Shown here: positions 14,918 to 17,093 of the stretch, piece after piece
Numbering within the stretch: position 1 is the first letter of the stretch
Layout: every line of letters starts with the position of its first letter
NCBI RefSeq assembly: GCF_001557115.1
Contig: NZ_LSKQ01000030.1
Location: 1-17,093 of the forward strand
Direction: 5' to 3'
From: Erythrobacter sp. CCH5-A1
Lineage (GTDB): Bacteria; Pseudomonadota; Alphaproteobacteria; Sphingomonadales; Sphingomonadaceae
Length of the DNA: 17,093 nucleotides
The notes under the pieces: model-generated
Database searches by the model: none
Told to the model about the DNA's origin: nothing
Seen by the model: the letters and a program-made list of their open reading frames with translations, nothing else
Position numbers and translations under genes: made by a program

Positions 14918-14929
14918 GCATACGTATGC
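14918..14929. promoter_or_regulatory. Perfect 12-bp palindrome, possible operator
   Basis: GCATACGTATGC is a perfect palindrome in the chvI-pckA intergenic region, flanked by TTGC/GCAA-like ends (TTGCATACGTATGCGCAA). A dimeric regulator could bind it. No known operator was matched with confidence. Confidence 0.35.
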
Positions 14930-15030
14930 GCAAGTGCTACGGGGTGTGACACGGCGCGCGGGGATTCGCTGGCGGCAACCGGCCGGGCCCCTTCGCCAAT
15001 GCATGATCCCGCCCCAAGGCTAACACGCCC

Positions 15031-15035
15031 AGGAG
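15031..15035 (+). promoter_or_regulatory. Ribosome-binding site fixing the TTG start of pckA
   Basis: AGGAG lies 7 nt before TTG (15043-15045). No ATG or GTG at the right place gives the same frame, so this strong Shine-Dalgarno is what supports the rare TTG initiation codon. Confidence 0.75.
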
Positions 15036-15042
15036 ACGTAAG

Positions 15043-16662
<1,620 letters not shown>

Positions 16663-16685
16663 GCCGTTCACGAGTTGGAGAGGGG

Positions 16686-16722
16686 GGCCCCGCCCGGCGC
16701 AAGACCGGTAGCGGGGCCTTTT
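16686..16722 (+). terminator. Intrinsic terminator of pckA
   Basis: GGCCCCGC (16686-16693) pairs with GCGGGGCC (16711-16718), with a nested CCGG/CCGG pair inside, followed directly by TTTTACTTT. It begins 23 bp after the pckA stop. This is the clearest terminator in the window. Confidence 0.9.
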
Positions 16723-16783
16723 ACTTTGAAATGCCGCACACCTGCGCCACACTCGGCCCGACTCGCATAGTAGGAGGGACCCC

Positions 16784-17068
16784 ATGAGCATTCTCGACGG
16801 CATTCTGAAGAACATCGGCAGCGCACCGGACGATGTGGTGAACCTCGCCGCCAAGATCGGGATCGACCCCGCGATGGCCGAACAGGCGATCGCCGCGCTC
16901 GGCAAGACCCATCAACTCGATGGCGACACCGTCACGCTGGCGGCCGAGAAGACCGGCCTTTCGCCCGACATCCTCAACCAGGTCGTCGCCGCGATCGGGG
17001 GCGAGGGCTCGCTCACCCACTTCGCCTCGATGCTAGACATGGACAAGGACGGCAACCCGCTCGACGAC
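16784..17068 (+). CDS. Small helical protein with an EF-hand-like Asp loop, 3'-truncated
   Basis: The 95 genuine codons encode a mostly helical, acidic protein of unknown function. It has two similar helical segments (about 14-40 VVNLAAKIGIDPAMAEQAIAAL and about 52-72 LAAEKTGLSPDILNQVVAAI) that look like an internal repeat, with GIDPAMAEQ and GLSPDILNQ in matching positions. Near the end DMDKDGNPLDD (85-95) has the DxDxDG spacing of a calcium-binding loop. The ATG has an excellent ribosome-binding site (AGGAGGG, 16772-16778). I recall similar hypothetical proteins in sphingomonads, but no function. The reading frame continues into adapter bases for six codons and a TGA; those residues are artefactual and the true C-terminus is missing. 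Confidence 0.8.
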
Positions 17069-17093
17069 CTGTCTCTTATACACATCTGACGCT
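17069..17093. other. Untrimmed Nextera transposon mosaic end plus adapter bases
   Basis: 17069-17087 is exactly the 19-base Tn5/Nextera mosaic end (CTGTCTCTTATACACATCT), and the next six bases GACGCT equal the start of the Nextera adapter that follows it. It sits at the very end of the window, where a contig ended. It is library sequence, not genome. Confidence 0.97.

Larger units (their letters stand above)
14713..15042. promoter_or_regulatory. Divergent chvI-pckA control region
   Basis: About 330 bp without a convincing protein gene. It should hold promoters for chvI (leftward) and pckA (rightward). Visible elements are a promoter-like pair at 14840-14868 (+), a perfect 12-bp palindrome at 14918-14929, a TTGTCACAATTG stretch (about 14813-14824), and the pckA ribosome-binding site at 15031-15035. 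In other alphaproteobacteria the ChvI system influences pckA, so ChvI binding here is plausible but not shown. Confidence 0.6.

Overview
This GC-rich window (coding third positions are mostly G or C) reads as core chromosome of an alphaproteobacterium, most likely Sphingomonadales and probably Erythrobacteraceae (Erythrobacter/Porphyrobacter-like). The pointers are the chvI-chvG-hprK-rapZ-EIIA(Man)-HPr cluster beside a divergent ATP-type pckA, a peptide deformylase with a His-rich insert, and short palindromic repeats of the kind scattered in sphingomonad and other alphaproteobacterial genomes. The taxonomic placement is inferred from family knowledge and was not tested by a search.

Layout. 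1-909 is the 3' part of an L-asparaginase gene. A small lipoprotein gene (1006-1395) follows, then a palindromic repeat between convergent genes, then a reverse-strand MDR-type oxidoreductase (1626-2735). The reverse-strand fmt-truA pair (formylation of initiator Met-tRNA; tRNA pseudouridylation) is separated by a second repeat. Divergent from fmt are recR, a small zinc-ribbon gene broken by one in-frame TGA, def, and a small membrane-protein gene. Next on the forward strand come rmuC, a DUF3291-type gene and a lipoprotein gene (6568-9315). They converge with a reverse-strand SpoU rRNA/tRNA methyltransferase gene.

10143-14712 is a reverse-strand regulatory block read in the order chvI, chvG, hprK, rapZ, EIIA(Man), HPr. 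The first four genes overlap stop-to-start (8, 4 and 4 bp), which implies tight co-translation of an envelope/acid-type two-component system with the HPr kinase/phosphorylase. The last two genes are the phosphocarrier proteins on which HprK would act. Enzyme I (ptsP/ptsI) is not in the window. pckA (gluconeogenic PEP carboxykinase) is divergent from chvI across a roughly 330 bp control region and ends in a clear intrinsic terminator. A partial small gene follows and runs into the window end.

The last 25 bases (17069-17093) are not genomic: they match the Nextera transposon mosaic end plus the first bases of its adapter. This is an untrimmed library sequence at a contig edge.

I found no CRISPR array, tRNA, rRNA, prophage, transposase, toxin-antitoxin or defence genes. 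The most useful observations are the adapter, the interrupted zinc-ribbon gene, a recurring leaderless promoter layout (lipoprotein, recR, def), and the fused two-component/PTS regulatory operon. I do not see a clear candidate for a wholly new system.
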